NCBI RefSeq assembly: GCF_019218885.1
Contig: NZ_JAHUWT010000002.1
Span: forward strand, 620,001 to 684,000
Length of the DNA: 64,000 bases
DNA from: Bordetella sp. BOR01
GTDB taxonomy: Bacteria; Pseudomonadota; Gammaproteobacteria; Burkholderiales; Burkholderiaceae_B
Direction: 5' to 3'
Positions 43,948-52,652 of the stretch are shown here, one piece after another; position 1 is the stretch's first letter, and every line of letters starts with the position of its first letter. The notes under the pieces were generated by a model, which searched no databases, was not told the origin of the DNA, and saw only the letters and a program-made list of their open reading frames with translations. The position numbers were made by a program, and so were the translations under genes.

Positions 43948-44342
43948 TTCGGGCAGGGATGCGCGCGGGCCAGGGCCTCGATCACGATGCCGGCGGCACC
44001 TTCGGCGCGGCGCTCCTCGGGCAGGTGGGCCAGGTAATCGAGCACCGGTGCCGGCATTGCCTCCATGTCCAGCGTCGATGACGGGCACCATTGCTTGCCG
44101 TTGGTGGTGTCGGCAATGCCCAGGATGTACGAAGTTGCCATCAGCGTGGACAGCATGGTGCGTTGGGCGGGGTCTTGCACCCAGGAAGCCAGGCCGCCGT
44201 CCATGATGCCGGCGTAGAGTTCCTGGGCCGTGATCGGACGGTACGGGGAAGGCGGCTGGGCCATTGCCGCGCCTGTCGCCAAGGCAAACGCCAGCGCGGC
44301 GACAAGACGGGGCGGGCCGGTACGGCGTGCGGGCGGGTTCAT
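43944..44342 (-). CDS. Rap1a/Tai-like secreted protein (copy 2)
   Basis: A 132-residue secreted protein, the same length as the copy at 11089-11487. From YRP to the last cysteine about 65 of 97 residues are identical by my count, including LYAGIM, GGLASWVQDP, MATSYILG and GKQWCP. The signal peptide runs to ALATGAAMAQ. Both cysteines are kept. Differences cluster at the middle loop (WCPSSTLDMEAMPAPVLDY against WCPAPDLDGRVMSEAVLNY), where immunity proteins often differ in partner specificity. It stands alone between a LysR and a Bug gene, with no effector gene visible. Confidence 0.7.
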   Translation of the reverse strand: MNPPARRTGPPRLVAALAFALATGAAMAQPPSPYRPITAQELYAGIMDGGLASWVQDPAQRTMLSTLMATSYILGIADTTNGKQWCPSSTLDMEAMPAPVLDYLAHLPEERRAEGAAGIVIEALARAHPCPK

Positions 44343-44419
44343 GGCCGGGTTCCTGTTGCTGGGGACAAGCGGCCATGTTATCAGCGGCCAGGCGTGATCC
44401 GGCCGCCCGGGATACCCTG

Positions 44420-45433
44420 TCATTCGATCCGTATGTCGTGTTCGCTGGCGATCTTGCCCCAGCGGGTGATCTCGCTTAGCCAGAAGGCCTGGAACTCGGC
44501 TTGCGACATGGGTTGCGGCTGCACGCCCGCCGATTGCCAGGTTTGCACGATATCGGGCATGGCCAGCGCCTGCTCGATGGTCTGATACATGCGCTGCAAA
44601 ATGGGCTGGGGCACGGCCGCGGGCGCCATCACGCCGTACCAGCTCGATACTGCGAAGCCCGGTGCCACCGTTTCGTTCAGCGTGGGCAGGTCGGGCAGGG
44701 CGGGCGAGCGTTCCTGGCTGGTTACCGCGATGGCCCGGACCGCATGGGCACGTGTCTGGGCCAGGGCCAGCGGCATGGTTTCGAACATCAGGTCGACTTG
44801 GCCGCCCAGCAAGTCGCTCATGGCGGGCGAGCTGCCCCGGTAATGGACGGCCATGGCCTTGACGCCGACCAGCGACTTGAACCATTCCATGCTCAGGTGC
44901 TGCAAGGTGCCCGGTCCGCCGGTGGCGTAGTTGGCCTTGTCGCCCTGTTGCTTCAGCCAGGCCATCAGTTCCTGCGGCGTATGCACCGGCAAGCGGTTGT
45001 TCACGATCACGACGTTGGGCGTGGTGCCGATGTTGGCGACGCCAACCAGCTCCTTGCCCGGCTCGAATACCAGGTTGCGGTTCACGGTGGCGCCTATGGC
45101 ATGGTGTATGGCTCCCATCAGGAAGGTATAGCCGTCAGGTGTGGACTTGGCCACGTAGTCTGCGCCCACCATGCCTCCGGCCCCGCCCCGGTTCTCGACC
45201 ACGACGGTCTGGCCCAGGATGGCGCTCAGCTTGGTGGCCAGGGGCCTGGACAGGATGTCCAGAGAGCCGCCGGCGGGCGCGGGCACCACCAGTCTGATCG
45301 GCTGCTGCGCCGGCCATTGGGCGGCGCGGGCCGGCGAACCGGCCAGGCCTGCAAGCGAGGTACAACAGGCCAGCGCGAAGGCGGCGGCCAGGTGCCGGCG
45401 GCGTGCGGTGGCGTGGGGGCGGACTATTCTCAT
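44420..45433 (-). CDS. Bug-type tripartite tricarboxylate transporter receptor
   Basis: A 337-residue Bug receptor with a long signal region ending GSPARAAQ. Family elements are QPIRLVVPAPAGGSLDILSRPLATKLSAILGQTVVVENRGGAGG and YATGGPGTLQHLSMEW. GCAGGAGACAACG stands before the ATG. It lies 55 bases after the enolase-superfamily gene in the same direction and probably binds the acid that enzyme acts on. Confidence 0.93.
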   Translation of the reverse strand: MRIVRPHATARRRHLAAAFALACCTSLAGLAGSPARAAQWPAQQPIRLVVPAPAGGSLDILSRPLATKLSAILGQTVVVENRGGAGGMVGADYVAKSTPDGYTFLMGAIHHAIGATVNRNLVFEPGKELVGVANIGTTPNVVIVNNRLPVHTPQELMAWLKQQGDKANYATGGPGTLQHLSMEWFKSLVGVKAMAVHYRGSSPAMSDLLGGQVDLMFETMPLALAQTRAHAVRAIAVTSQERSPALPDLPTLNETVAPGFAVSSWYGVMAPAAVPQPILQRMYQTIEQALAMPDIVQTWQSAGVQPQPMSQAEFQAFWLSEITRWGKIASEHDIRIE

Positions 45434-45488
45434 CGTTGTCTCCTGCCGCGTCATGCGCGGTTCTGGTTTGGGGGATGGATGCAGCTGG

Positions 45489-46679
45489 CTAGTGCTTGCC
45501 GTGCCCGCGCGAGAGCGGGCGCCTGGCAATCTCGCCGATGGCGGCCCAGTCCGGCGCGAAACCCAGCCCCGGTGTCTCGGGCAAGGGCAGCCAGCCGGCC
45601 TCGGGCACGGGCAGGCCGGTGAAGATCTGTTCGCAGACCTGTACCGCGACGCTGTGGTATTCGATGAAGCCGCCGTGGGCCAGGCCGGCATGCAGAGGCA
45701 TGTTGTGGAATGGCCAGGCGCCGCCATTGGCGATGGCAACGTTGCAGGCCTGCGCCATGCCGGCGATGCGCAGGCATTGGGTGTAGCCGCCGGTGATGGC
45801 GACATTGGGCTGGGCGATGTCCAGCGCGCCGGCCTGGAAGAAATCGGCAAAGCGCGATGCCAGCCCTTCATTCTGGCCGCCGGCCAGCGGCATGGGCGCC
45901 CGCCTGCGCAGGTCGGCCAGCGCACGCGCATCGTTCTGCGTGATCGGCTCTTCGAAGAACGCGATACCGCAATCGGCCAGGCGCGCGGCCAATGTGCGCG
46001 CGTGGTAAGGATCCAGGCTGCAATTGGCGTCGATGCACAGTTCGATGCCAGGGCCTACGCGGTCGCGTACGGCGCGAACGCGCGCCTCGTCTTCGCGGAT
46101 CAGGTCTGACAGCGGTCGGGGCTCGTCCTTGCGTTGCAGGCCATGGTTGCCCACTGTCATCTTCAGGCGCGAAAAGCCGCGTGCCACCCATTGCGCGGCG
46201 GCTTCGGCAAGCTGGGCACGGTCCAGGAAGTTGAAGCCGAAGGTGGCGTAGACGGGCACTTTGGGCCGGGCGCCGCCAAGCAGCCGCCACAATGGCAGAT
46301 CCAGCCGCTGGGCCTTCAGGTCCCATAGCGCGATATCCACCGCGGCGATGGCATGGGCCGCGTAGCCGCTCTGGCCGCGGGGTGACAGCAGCCAATACAG
46401 GCGCTCCCACAGTTTTTCAGTATCCAGCGCCGACTCGCCCACGATCGCGTCGGCCGCGATGTGCTCGATAGCCGCCGCCACGACTTCTTCTTCGGTGATC
46501 GCGGTGAATCCGCAGCCCGTCAGGCCGCAAGCCGTGTCGATGCGGACCAGCACACAGGACAGGGCGCTCTGCTTTGTCCCGCCCGGGACCTGCATGGCGA
46601 CTTCGATGTTCAGGGGGATGGCCTGGACACGCTCGATCTTCAGGTCGTGCGCCAGGGCGCCACGTGTTTCGTGGTGCAT
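45489..46679 (-). CDS. Mandelate racemase/muconate lactonising-family enolase-superfamily enzyme
   Basis: A 396-residue enolase-superfamily enzyme. Metal ligands are visible in LCIDANCSLD, FFEEPITQND and GGQNEG, and a substrate-side lysine in SRLKMTVGNHG, where only one lysine of the usual KxK is present. QPNVAITGGYTQCLR and IANGGAWPFHNMPLHAGL form the far side of the barrel. Such enzymes dehydrate or epimerise acid sugars and related acids by proton abstraction next to a carboxylate. It differs clearly from the mandelate racemase at 58371-59459. A palindrome lies 25 bases before its ATG. Confidence 0.87.
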   Translation of the reverse strand: MHHETRGALAHDLKIERVQAIPLNIEVAMQVPGGTKQSALSCVLVRIDTACGLTGCGFTAITEEEVVAAAIEHIAADAIVGESALDTEKLWERLYWLLSPRGQSGYAAHAIAAVDIALWDLKAQRLDLPLWRLLGGARPKVPVYATFGFNFLDRAQLAEAAAQWVARGFSRLKMTVGNHGLQRKDEPRPLSDLIREDEARVRAVRDRVGPGIELCIDANCSLDPYHARTLAARLADCGIAFFEEPITQNDARALADLRRRAPMPLAGGQNEGLASRFADFFQAGALDIAQPNVAITGGYTQCLRIAGMAQACNVAIANGGAWPFHNMPLHAGLAHGGFIEYHSVAVQVCEQIFTGLPVPEAGWLPLPETPGLGFAPDWAAIGEIARRPLSRGHGKH

Positions 46680-46703
46680 GAATGTCTCCGTGGGTTCGTT
46701 CGG

Positions 46704-46729
46704 CTATAACCGCGTTGTCCCGGTTATAG
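46704..46729. promoter_or_regulatory. Perfect 9-base inverted repeat before the enolase-Bug unit
   Basis: CTATAACCG (46704-46712) and CGGTTATAG (46721-46729) are exact complements around an 8-base spacer. The site lies 25 bases before the enolase-superfamily start and after the end of the upstream LysR gene. The symmetric TATAAC...GTTATA form suits a LysR dimer site over the promoter. Confidence 0.6.
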
Positions 46730-46792
46730 GTTTGCCGATGCACGGACGGCAATCGAGTTTTTCTCAAGCAGCTTTCGAGAAACGTGAAAGCA

Positions 46793-47701
46793 TCATGGCA
46801 AGGCGCCGTCCAGCAGGTGCGCGATCAAGCCTTGCGTGCCTGGCGAAGGTTCGCGTTGCTGGGGCCATCCCAGCATGAGCTGCCGCGTGGCCCAGGCATC
46901 GCGCAGATGCGCCAGGTGCAGGCGGCGCAGCGTCACGTAGGGCTGGGCCACACGTTCAGGGACGATGCCCACGCCTATTCCGCTTTCGGCCATGCGGCAG
47001 ACCGCATCGAAGCTGGTGACCTGGATGCGCAACCGCAAGGCGCGGCCGGCCTCGGTGGCCGCACGTTCCATCTGCGTCAGGATCGCTGTGCCCCGGTACA
47101 GGCCGACCTGGTCGTGCGCCAGCGTTTGTTCAAAGCGCAGCGCCTGCCGATGGCGCGCCAGGCTGTGCCGCGGATGCATCACACAGACCAGCGTATCGGT
47201 GCGATAGGGCCGGCAATGCACATTGCCCACCGTATACCCGCCATCGAACAGGCCCAGGTCGGCCCGGTCTGTCTGCAGCATCTCGACGGCGGAACGGCTG
47301 GTATGTTCTTCCAGTTCGATGCGCACGCGCGGGTTTCCCCGCATGAAGCCATTCAGGTCTTCGGGCAGGAACTGCACGATCGAGGCCGAATTCGCCACCA
47401 TGCGCACGCGGTCTTCAATGCCATGCGCATAGTCGCGCAGGTCTTCTTCCATCGCGCCCGCCAGGCCTGCCATGCGGCGCGCGTGCGCGACGAAAATCTC
47501 GCCCGCGGGCGTGGGCTTGACGCCGCGCCGGTGCCGCAACAGCAGCGCCACGCCGACCCGCATTTCCAGGTCGCTGATGCGCTTGCTGGCCGCGGCCACC
47601 GATACATGGCTGCGCGCGGCGCCCGCGCTGATGCTGCCGCTGTCGGCCACGGCGATCAACAGTCGCAGCGCGGCGACATCGAGTTGGGACAGAGTGCTCA
47701 T
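46793..47701 (-). CDS. LysR-family regulator, upstream of the enolase-Bug unit
   Basis: A 302-residue LysR protein with helix-turn-helix at residues ~5-65 (LDVAALRLLIAVADSGSISAGAARSHVSVAAASKRISDLEMRVG). It begins 4 bases after the stop of another LysR gene, so the two are probably made from one transcript. It lies upstream of, and in the same direction as, the enolase-superfamily and Bug genes. The palindrome at 46704-46729 is a candidate site for it. Confidence 0.88.
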   Translation of the reverse strand: MSTLSQLDVAALRLLIAVADSGSISAGAARSHVSVAAASKRISDLEMRVGVALLLRHRRGVKPTPAGEIFVAHARRMAGLAGAMEEDLRDYAHGIEDRVRMVANSASIVQFLPEDLNGFMRGNPRVRIELEEHTSRSAVEMLQTDRADLGLFDGGYTVGNVHCRPYRTDTLVCVMHPRHSLARHRQALRFEQTLAHDQVGLYRGTAILTQMERAATEAGRALRLRIQVTSFDAVCRMAESGIGVGIVPERVAQPYVTLRRLHLAHLRDAWATRQLMLGWPQQREPSPGTQGLIAHLLDGALP

Positions 47702-47705
47702 GACG

Positions 47706-48638
47706 TTACAGGTCCTGCAGGGCCAGCACGATCTGCTTGGTGAGCCAGTGCACCGCGGGCTGCGCGGCGTGATAGGCATGTACGTGCACGCGAACTTCGA
47801 ATTCCGGGATTGCGACGGGTAGCGGCATCGATTGCAGGCGCCCATAAGATTCGAATACGCGGGCCACGCGCGAGGGCAGCGTGGCCATCAGGTCGCTTTG
47901 CGCGATCAAGCCAGGCAATACCGTGAAGTAGGGGATGCGCAATCCGATCTTGCGATGAATGCCCTGGGCACGCAATGTGTCTTCCACATGCTGGTGCGCA
48001 AAAAACGGCGACGAGACCAGTACGTGCGGCGTGGCCAGGAACGCATCCAGCGGCAGGTTGCCTGCGGCGGCGGCAGGGTGGTCGTGCGCCATCAGGCACA
48101 CGTAGTGTTCGCGGAACAGCAGTTGGTTGCGCAGCTTTTCATGCAGCATCGGCAGGTTTCCGACGGCGGCGTCGATCTTGCCCGAGGCCAGGTGCTCGAT
48201 CAGCGTGTCCACAGGTACTTGCAGCACTTCCAGGCTTGCCAGCGGCGCCACGCGCCGCAGGTGCGCAACCAGCGGCGGCAGGAAGCACAGGCCGCCGATA
48301 TCCGACATGGCGACCCGGAAGCGGCGCGTGGTGACGGCGGGATCAAACGGGCCGGCCAGTTCCTGGGTGCTGTCGATACAGGCCAGCGCTTCCTGGAACG
48401 CCGCATAGATCTGCTCGGCGCGCGGCGTGGGTGCCATGCCGCGGCCATCGCGCACGAACAGCGCGTCGCCGTACGATTGGCGCAGTTTCGCCAGTCCGTA
48501 GCTGACGGTGGGCTGCGTAAGCGCCAGGCGGTCGGCCGCCTGGCTGACGCTGCCGGTTTCGAATACCGCCACCATCAGCCGCACCAGATTCAGGTCCAGC
48601 CGATGCGCATGGCTGGGTTCGGGCAAGGCAATTGCCAT
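47706..48638 (-). CDS. LysR-family regulator (NodD/NagR-like), divergent from the mandelate-type cluster
   Basis: A 310-residue LysR protein whose N-terminus LDLNLVRLMVAVFETGSVSQAADRLALTQPTVSYGLAKLRQSYGDALFVRDGRGMAPTPRA has the wording of the NodD/NahR/NagR branch, which often senses aromatic acids. It is divergent from the oxidoreductase gene that starts the 48.8-59.5 kb run, with inverted repeats between. Control of that run by an aromatic hydroxyacid is a reasonable inference. A second LysR gene follows after 4 bases. Confidence 0.9.
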   Translation of the reverse strand: MAIALPEPSHAHRLDLNLVRLMVAVFETGSVSQAADRLALTQPTVSYGLAKLRQSYGDALFVRDGRGMAPTPRAEQIYAAFQEALACIDSTQELAGPFDPAVTTRRFRVAMSDIGGLCFLPPLVAHLRRVAPLASLEVLQVPVDTLIEHLASGKIDAAVGNLPMLHEKLRNQLLFREHYVCLMAHDHPAAAAGNLPLDAFLATPHVLVSSPFFAHQHVEDTLRAQGIHRKIGLRIPYFTVLPGLIAQSDLMATLPSRVARVFESYGRLQSMPLPVAIPEFEVRVHVHAYHAAQPAVHWLTKQIVLALQDL

Positions 48639-48680
48639 GATGTCTCTCCGTTGGCGGTGGGCCGGCCGTTGTGTTTATGT

Positions 48681-48723
48681 ATCGATCACATCGATATGAA
48701 ACATACTAATCATCGATTGTATG
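48681..48723. promoter_or_regulatory. Inverted repeats in the divergent LysR/oxidoreductase promoter
   Basis: ATCGAT occurs at 48681-48686 and 48690-48695, forming a near-palindrome. CATAC (48702-48706) and GTATG (48719-48723) are exact complements 12 bases apart. Two sites next to each other between a LysR gene and its divergent operon match the usual recognition and activation site pair. Confidence 0.5.
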
Positions 48724-48812
48724 GATTGTAGTTCCACTCCTAATATCGCTCCACATTGATGACATTGGCGCCCGCGTCGCAAGCCAGCGGAGCAGCCCAG
48801 GGAGACGGATTC

Positions 48813-50963
48813 ATGGAGCGTTCATTTGCGCGCGAGGTCGGCAGCCTTTCGCTCGGCGCCGGGCAGACCTTCCACGGGGAAGGGATCCTGGCGGTGACCA
48901 AGGCGTTGCTGCAGTCCGGGGTCAGCTATATAGGCGGCTACCAGGGCGCGCCGGTGTCGCACCTGATCGATGTGCTGGGCGATGCGCAAGGCCTGCTGCG
49001 GGACCTGGGCATCTATTTCGAGAACAGTGCATCCGAGGCCGGCGCCGCCGCCATGCTGGGTGCCTCGATCCACTACCCGGTGCGGGGCGCGGTGACGTGG
49101 AAGTCCACCGTGGGCACCAATGTGGCGTCGGACGCGCTGTCCAACCTGGCCTCGGCGGGCGTCAAGGGCGGTGCGCTGATCATCCTGGGCGAAGATTACG
49201 GCGATGGATCCAGCATCATCCAGGAACGTACGCATGCGTTTGCCATGAAGTCGCAGATCTGGCTGATGGACCCGCGACCCAACCTGGCCTCGATCGTGGA
49301 TTCGGTGGAGCGCGGGTTCGAGCTATCGGAAGCCAGCCAGACGCCGGTGATGATGCAGTTGCGGATACGCGCCTGCCATGTGCACGGCAGTTTTGTATGC
49401 AAGGACAACGTCGCGCCTGCGGTGTCGACCCGTTTGGGGCTGCGCGACGGAAAATTCGATTACGCCAAGATCAACCTGCCGCCATCGACCTACGAACACG
49501 AACGCCAGAAAGTGCAGGTGCGCTGGCCGGCGGCGCTGGACTATATCCGGCGCGCACGCCTGAACGAGCAGTTCCCGGGCAAGCGTTCGAACCTTGGGCT
49601 GGTCGTGCCCGGCGGCTTGTACAACGGCGTCATTCGCGCGCTGCAGCAGTTGGGCCTGGCCGATGTGTTCGGCGATAGCGACGTGCCCATCTATGTGCTG
49701 AACGTGGTGTATCCGCTGGTGCCCGACGAATTGCAGGCGTTCTGCCAGGACAAGGAGGCCGTCCTGGTGGTCGAGGAAGGCCAGCCGAACTACATCGAGG
49801 AATCGCTGAACGCCATGCTGCGCACGGCCGGGCTGTCGGCACGGGTGCACGGCAAGGATGTGTTCCCGCTGGCAGGCGAGTATACGGGCGAGACCATGCT
49901 GCGCGGCATCTCGGAATACCTGCAGCAGGCAAGGCCCGCAACGCCCGCGGGCGATGCGCTGCGCCAGGTCACGCAGGGGCTGACGGGCCATAAGCAGGCC
50001 GCGGCCCAGGCACTGGGCGAGCCCGTGCCCAATCGTCCGCCCGGGTTCTGCGTGGGCTGCCCCGAGCGGCCGGTGTTTTCCGCCATCAAGATGGTTCAGC
50101 AAAAGCTCGGGCCGCTGCATGTCAGCGCCGATATAGGCTGCCACACGTTTGGCACGCTGGCGCCGTTCAATATCGGCAGCACTGTGCTGGGCTACGGCCT
50201 GGGGTTGGCCAGTTCGTCGGGTATCGCGCCGCTGATGGACAAGCGCGTGGTCAGTGTCATGGGCGACGGTGGATTCTGGCACAACGGGTTCACCAGCGGC
50301 GTGGTGAATGCGATGTACAACAACCAGGATTCGGTGCTGGTGATCCTGAAAAATGGCTATACCTCGGCGACCGGCACCCAGGCCATTCCGTCGTCGCCCT
50401 CGCAGCCCGCCACCAAGCCGCTTACGCTGGATATCGAGGCGGCGCTGCGCGGCGTGGGCGTGAAATGGCTGCGTAAAGTACCCAGCTACCAGGTTGCCGA
50501 TATGAAGCGCACCCTGGACGAGGCCATGACTACCCCGGAAGGCGGGTTGAAGGTGATCATCGCCGATGGCGAATGCCAGCTTGAAAGGCAGCGCCGCATC
50601 AAGCCCCTGAATGCGCAGAAACTGAAAGACGGCCAGCGCGTGGTGCGCACCCGCTTCGGTATCGATGATGACGTCTGTACGGGCGACCATTCCTGTATTC
50701 GTCTGTCGGGCTGTCCGTCTTTGTCCATCAAGCCCAATCCCAGCGCATTGCGTACCGATCCGGTGGCCACCGTCAACCAGGGCTGCGTGGGCTGCGGCCT
50801 GTGCGGCGAAGTGGCGCACGCGGCGCAGCTCTGCCCCTCGTTCTTCAAGGCCGAGATCGTGCAGAACGCCGGCCGGTGGGAACGGCGCGTGGATGGCTGG
50901 CGGCGGCGCATCATCCACGCGATGGCCGGGCGCCCGCGTGTTGTCCAGGGAGCCCGCGCATGA
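48813..50963 (+). CDS. 2-Oxoacid:ferredoxin oxidoreductase, IorA-like subunit
   Basis: A 716-residue iron-sulfur ThDP enzyme like the alpha subunit of indolepyruvate:ferredoxin oxidoreductase. The pyrimidine-binding part has IGGYQGAPVSHLIDVL and FENSASEAGAAAMLGAS. The diphosphate site is SVMGDGGFWHNGFTSG...NGYTSATG. Two C-terminal cysteine groups, near residues 622-634 (CTGDHSCIRLSGCP) and 658-680 (CVGCGLCGEVAHAAQLCP), would hold two Fe4S4 clusters. Such enzymes convert aryl-2-oxoacids and CoA to acyl-CoA, CO2 and reduced ferredoxin. I chose ATG 48813 with GGGAGACGG before it; 48756 is an alternative. It overlaps the next gene. Confidence 0.88.
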   Translation: MERSFAREVGSLSLGAGQTFHGEGILAVTKALLQSGVSYIGGYQGAPVSHLIDVLGDAQGLLRDLGIYFENSASEAGAAAMLGASIHYPVRGAVTWKSTVGTNVASDALSNLASAGVKGGALIILGEDYGDGSSIIQERTHAFAMKSQIWLMDPRPNLASIVDSVERGFELSEASQTPVMMQLRIRACHVHGSFVCKDNVAPAVSTRLGLRDGKFDYAKINLPPSTYEHERQKVQVRWPAALDYIRRARLNEQFPGKRSNLGLVVPGGLYNGVIRALQQLGLADVFGDSDVPIYVLNVVYPLVPDELQAFCQDKEAVLVVEEGQPNYIEESLNAMLRTAGLSARVHGKDVFPLAGEYTGETMLRGISEYLQQARPATPAGDALRQVTQGLTGHKQAAAQALGEPVPNRPPGFCVGCPERPVFSAIKMVQQKLGPLHVSADIGCHTFGTLAPFNIGSTVLGYGLGLASSSGIAPLMDKRVVSVMGDGGFWHNGFTSGVVNAMYNNQDSVLVILKNGYTSATGTQAIPSSPSQPATKPLTLDIEAALRGVGVKWLRKVPSYQVADMKRTLDEAMTTPEGGLKVIIADGECQLERQRRIKPLNAQKLKDGQRVVRTRFGIDDDVCTGDHSCIRLSGCPSLSIKPNPSALRTDPVATVNQGCVGCGLCGEVAHAAQLCPSFFKAEIVQNAGRWERRVDGWRRRIIHAMAGRPRVVQGARA

Positions 50964-52528
50964 AGGCCACCGAGCCCGTCAAGATCCTGGTTGCAGCGCT
51001 GGGCGGCGAAGGCGGCGGTGTACTGGCCGACTGGATCATCGCCGCCGCGTCGGCACAAGGGTTCCCCGTTCAAAGCACATCGGTGCCTGGCGTGGCGCAG
51101 CGCACCGGCGCCACGAATTACTACCTGGAAATCCTGCCCGTGCCGCATGCCGCGCTACAAGGGCGCGCCCCGGTCTTTTCGCTGGTGCCTTGCCCTGGCG
51201 ATGTAAGCATCGTGGCCGCCTCCGAACTGGTCGAGGCCGGCCGCATGCTGCAGAACGGCTATGTCAATCCGCAGAAGACGGTGCTGGCGGCGTCCACGCA
51301 CCGCGAGTTCGCCGTATCGGAAAAAGTCGCCATGGGAGACGGACGATACCAGGACGGGCGGGTTCTGGAAGCCGCCGCCGCCTTGTCGAAGCAGGCCATT
51401 CTGTTCGATATGGCGACCCTGGCGGCGCGCCATCGCACGGTCATCAATACCGTGCTGTTCGGCGCCATGGCAGGTAGCGGTGCCTTGCCGTTCAGCCGAG
51501 AAGCCTGCGAGCAGGCCATCCGCCAGGCGGGCAAGGCCGTGGATGCCAGCCTGGCCGGGTTCGCGGCCGGATATGAGCAGGCCCGGGCACTCGTATCGGG
51601 CCAGCCTGCTGCGCTGGCGCCTGAGCCAAAATCGGTGGCTGGCTCCATCCAGCCCGCATCGGCACGTGTGGCCGCCTTGCCGTCCGGCGTGCAGAACGTG
51701 GTGGCCGCGGGGGTCGCTCAAGTGATGGACTACCAGGGCGCGGCCTATGCCGACCTGTACCTGGACCGGGTCGAACTCATTTTGCAGGGCGAGCAGGCAC
51801 ATGCCGGCCAGCCGCTGGATGTCACGCGTGAAACCGCGCGTTTCCTGGCATTGTGGATGAGCTACGAGGATGTGATCCGCGTGGCCGACCTGAAGACGCG
51901 CCGCGATCGCCTGGAGCGGGTGCGGCGTGAAGTGGGCGCGGCCAGCGGCGATCCGCTGCACCTTACCGAATTCCTGAAACCGGGCCTGGATGAGCTGTGT
52001 TCCGTGTTGCCGCCGGCCTTGGCCGGGTGGTTGCGCCGCCGCCTGGCCGGGCGCGCCGGCAAGCTGGGCGTCGGGTTGCACGTTCGCACTTCCACGGTCA
52101 GCGGCTTTGCGATGCTATGCGTGTTGCGCAGCCTGCGGCGTTGGCGCCCGCGCACCGAACGCTATGCGGCCGAACAAGAAATGATAGGGCGCTGGCTTGC
52201 TGCCGTGCGCGGGCTGCTGGCCCATGAACCGCGGGCGGCATTCGAACTGGCGCTATGCGGCAATGTGGTCAAGGGATACGGCGAGACCAGCGAGCGCGGC
52301 CATCGCAGCCTGCGCGCGATCCTGGATGACGTGCAGGCGCACTTGGAGGGCCAGCCGGGCGCCGCTGCTGGCGATGTCTCGGGAATGCTGGTCGGGCGCA
52401 TTGCCAAGGCGCGCAAGGCTGCTCTGGCCGACCCGCAAGGCCAGGCGCTGGCTCAGGCGCTGGACTTGCCGGCTCCCGAATTGGTTGCGCACCCGGTCCG
52501 ATTCGTGCGGCGTGCCGCGTCGTCTTGA
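50960..52528 (+). CDS. 2-Oxoacid:ferredoxin oxidoreductase, IorB-like subunit with C-terminal extension
   Basis: A 522-residue partner of the preceding protein. Residues ~8-190 form the gamma-type domain (ILVAALGGEGGGVLADWIIAAASAQGFPVQSTSVPGVAQRTGATNYYLEI) that closes the CoA site. The remaining ~300 residues are helical and match the long C-terminal extension (DUF6537-like) seen in proteobacterial IorB proteins. ATG 50960 overlaps the upstream stop. The two-subunit form with this extension resembles arylpyruvate:ferredoxin oxidoreductases of betaproteobacteria. The natural substrate must be inferred from the neighbouring genes. Confidence 0.85.
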   Translation: MKATEPVKILVAALGGEGGGVLADWIIAAASAQGFPVQSTSVPGVAQRTGATNYYLEILPVPHAALQGRAPVFSLVPCPGDVSIVAASELVEAGRMLQNGYVNPQKTVLAASTHREFAVSEKVAMGDGRYQDGRVLEAAAALSKQAILFDMATLAARHRTVINTVLFGAMAGSGALPFSREACEQAIRQAGKAVDASLAGFAAGYEQARALVSGQPAALAPEPKSVAGSIQPASARVAALPSGVQNVVAAGVAQVMDYQGAAYADLYLDRVELILQGEQAHAGQPLDVTRETARFLALWMSYEDVIRVADLKTRRDRLERVRREVGAASGDPLHLTEFLKPGLDELCSVLPPALAGWLRRRLAGRAGKLGVGLHVRTSTVSGFAMLCVLRSLRRWRPRTERYAAEQEMIGRWLAAVRGLLAHEPRAAFELALCGNVVKGYGETSERGHRSLRAILDDVQAHLEGQPGAAAGDVSGMLVGRIAKARKAALADPQGQALAQALDLPAPELVAHPVRFVRRAASS

Positions 52529-52539
52529 TGCACCCAGCC

Positions 52540-52566
52540 GGCATCGCCGCCCGGCGCGGCGATGCC
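52540..52566 (+). terminator. GC-rich hairpin between oxidoreductase and ABC receptor genes
   Basis: GGCATCGCCGC (52540-52550) pairs exactly with GCGGCGATGCC (52556-52566) around CCGGC. A TTTT follows 7 bases later. It begins 12 bases after the IorB-like stop and about 90 bases before the receptor gene. It may be a terminator or a processing/attenuation point that sets different expression levels on either side. Confidence 0.5.
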
Positions 52567-52652
52567 AGCCCAGGTTTTGCTGTACCAGCGCTGCCGCATA
52601 CGGCGGCCGGCGTGAACCCTAGAAGTCCGCAAACAGGACCGAGGAGACAACA

